NCBI GenBank assembly: GCA_028277405.1
Contig: JANQGH010000100.1
Coordinates: 62,001-126,000, forward strand
Source: Alphaproteobacteria bacterium
GTDB lineage: Bacteria; Pseudomonadota; Alphaproteobacteria; DSM-16000; Inquilinaceae
Length of the DNA stretch: 64,000 nucleotides
Direction: 5' to 3'
Part shown: positions 63,216 to 64,000 of the stretch, piece after piece
How the letters are laid out: each line of letters starts with the position of its first letter
Position numbering within the stretch: position 1 is the first letter of the stretch
Notes under the pieces: model-generated
Databases searched by the model: none
Told to the model about the DNA's origin: nothing
What the model saw: the letters and a program-made list of their open reading frames with translations, nothing else
Translations under genes and position numbers: made by a program

Positions 63216-64000
63216 GCTGTCTCGCGCTTGATCGCATCGTCCAGGATCGCCAGGCCCAAATCCAGCTCCGCCTCGGTGATGGTCAAGGGCGGGGCGATGC
63301 GGAAGACGCTGGCCATGTTCGGCAGGTTCACGATGTTCATGGACAGGCCCAGGTCCAGGCAGCGCTGCATGATCCTGGCGCCCATTTCCGGCCACGGCGT
63401 CTTCGCCGCGCGGTCGCTGACGATCTCGACCCCCTGCATCAGCCCGCGGCCACGCACGGTGCCGATGCAGTCGTGCCGGGCCATCAGGTCCCGCAGGCCG
63501 GCGCCCAGCCGGTCGCCCAGGACCGCAGCGCGCTCCGCCAGCCGGTCGCGCATGACGATTTCCATGACCTTCAACCCGACCGCCGCCGGCAGCGGGTCGG
63601 AGACGTGGGTGGTGTAGAAGAGATAGCCACGCTCGTGGCACACGGCCTCCACCTCCGCGCTGGCCATCACGGCCGACAGGGGCAGGCCCGCCCCCAGGGT
63701 CTTGGACAGGGTCAGGATATCCGGCACCACGCCGTGCCGTTCGAACGCGAACATGGAGCCGGTGCGGCCCAGCCCCGTTTGTGCCTCGTCCAGGATCAGC
63801 AGCATGCCGCGCGCCTCGCACCGGTCCTTCAGCGCGCGCAGATAGCCGTCCGGCGGTTCGATCATGCCGGCGGTGCTCAGGACCGGTTCGGCGATGAAGG
63901 CGGCCAAGGCGCCAACGGACTGGCGATCGATCAGATCGAAGCCGTAATCGAGCTCCGCCTGCCAGTCGTAGCCGTTAGCGTTCGCAAAGGGGGATCGGTA
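63212..64000 (-). CDS. class III (PLP) aminotransferase, start outside window
   Basis: C-terminal 262 residues of an aspartate aminotransferase family (omega-transaminase type) enzyme; the frame is open to the window edge at 64000, so the gene starts beyond it. GMLLILDEAQTGLGRTG carries the PLP-binding Asp, LSKTLGAGLPLSAV the Schiff-base Lys, and GTVRGRGLMQGVEI the C-terminal motif. It belongs to the ornithine/4-aminobutyrate/2,2-dialkylglycine branch; the substrate cannot be decided. Confidence 0.93.
   Translation of the reverse strand, partial: YRSPFANANGYDWQAELDYGFDLIDRQSVGALAAFIAEPVLSTAGMIEPPDGYLRALKDRCEARGMLLILDEAQTGLGRTGSMFAFERHGVVPDILTLSKTLGAGLPLSAVMASAEVEAVCHERGYLFYTTHVSDPLPAAVGLKVMEIVMRDRLAERAAVLGDRLGAGLRDLMARHDCIGTVRGRGLMQGVEIVSDRAAKTPWPEMGARIMQRCLDLGLSMNIVNLPNMASVFRIAPPLTITEAELDLGLAILDDAIKRETA

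Overview
The window reads as a chromosomal segment of a high-GC alphaproteobacterium, probably of Rhodospirillales or a related order; that placement is an inference from gene order and protein families, not a computed one. The marker neighbourhoods are ubiE / coaBC / dut, mutM / enoyl-CoA hydratase / rpsT / dnaA, dnaN / recF / gyrB, irr / fabA / fabB / fabI, ftsY / yciB and a complete ccmABCDEFGHI set. No prophage, CRISPR array, rRNA operon or intact transposase was seen. Genes are densely packed, with many 4-base start/stop overlaps.

Layout. 1-7.7 kb (+): the end of a branched-chain-amino-acid-type ABC transporter (livM', livG, livF) runs into a catabolic set: alpha/beta hydrolase, metallo-beta-lactamase-fold hydrolase, hotdog acyl-CoA thioesterase, crotonase, ASCH protein and acyl-CoA ligase. 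7.7-18.1 kb (mostly -): gyrB, recF, dnaN, dnaA, rpsT, enoyl-CoA hydratase and mutM, with a cyclic-nucleotide-type K+ channel gene on the + strand wedged between dnaN and dnaA; the dnaA-rpsT gap is the best candidate for an origin. 18.2-23.4 kb (+): ubiE, an entericidin-like lipoprotein, coaBC, dut, an Rrf2 regulator, cysK and a MoeB/ThiF-type enzyme. 23.4-30.1 kb: metabolic and hypothetical genes, then a rubrerythrin / Fe-S oxidoreductase / DUF3501 cluster beside the iron regulator irr. 30.3-36.3 kb (+): fabA-fabB-fabI, a small membrane protein, ftsY, AMP nucleosidase and yciB. 36.3-42.5 kb: VOC protein with a divergent WYL-type regulator and a palindromic operator, sorbosone dehydrogenase-like protein, pgk, an SDR, tRNA-Ala(CGC), a fasciclin lipoprotein and a CBS protein. 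42.5-46.1 kb (-): polar amino acid ABC transporter. 46.4-53.6 kb (-): cytochrome c maturation genes. 53.8-62.1 kb (-): a second liv-type transporter with two built-in CoA ligases. The window ends with a DMT exporter and a truncated class III aminotransferase.

The most unusual content is a set of three short mobile-looking elements with long terminal inverted repeats: two copies of one family (5683-5987 and 43316-43580) and one of another (46093-46361). All lie 5-15 bases behind the stop codon of a gene, and all share a small internal GATGC/GCATC hairpin followed by GGGCAAG. The two copies of the first family have the same orientation relative to the preceding gene, and one of their reading frames runs uninterrupted into the following gene. 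Other points worth a second look are a MutM without its fourth zinc cysteine, separation of dnaA from dnaN, an 11-bp hairpin over the ftsY ribosome binding site, a degenerate duplicate of the tRNA-Ala 3' end, and a PaaK-like ligase with an altered nucleotide loop.
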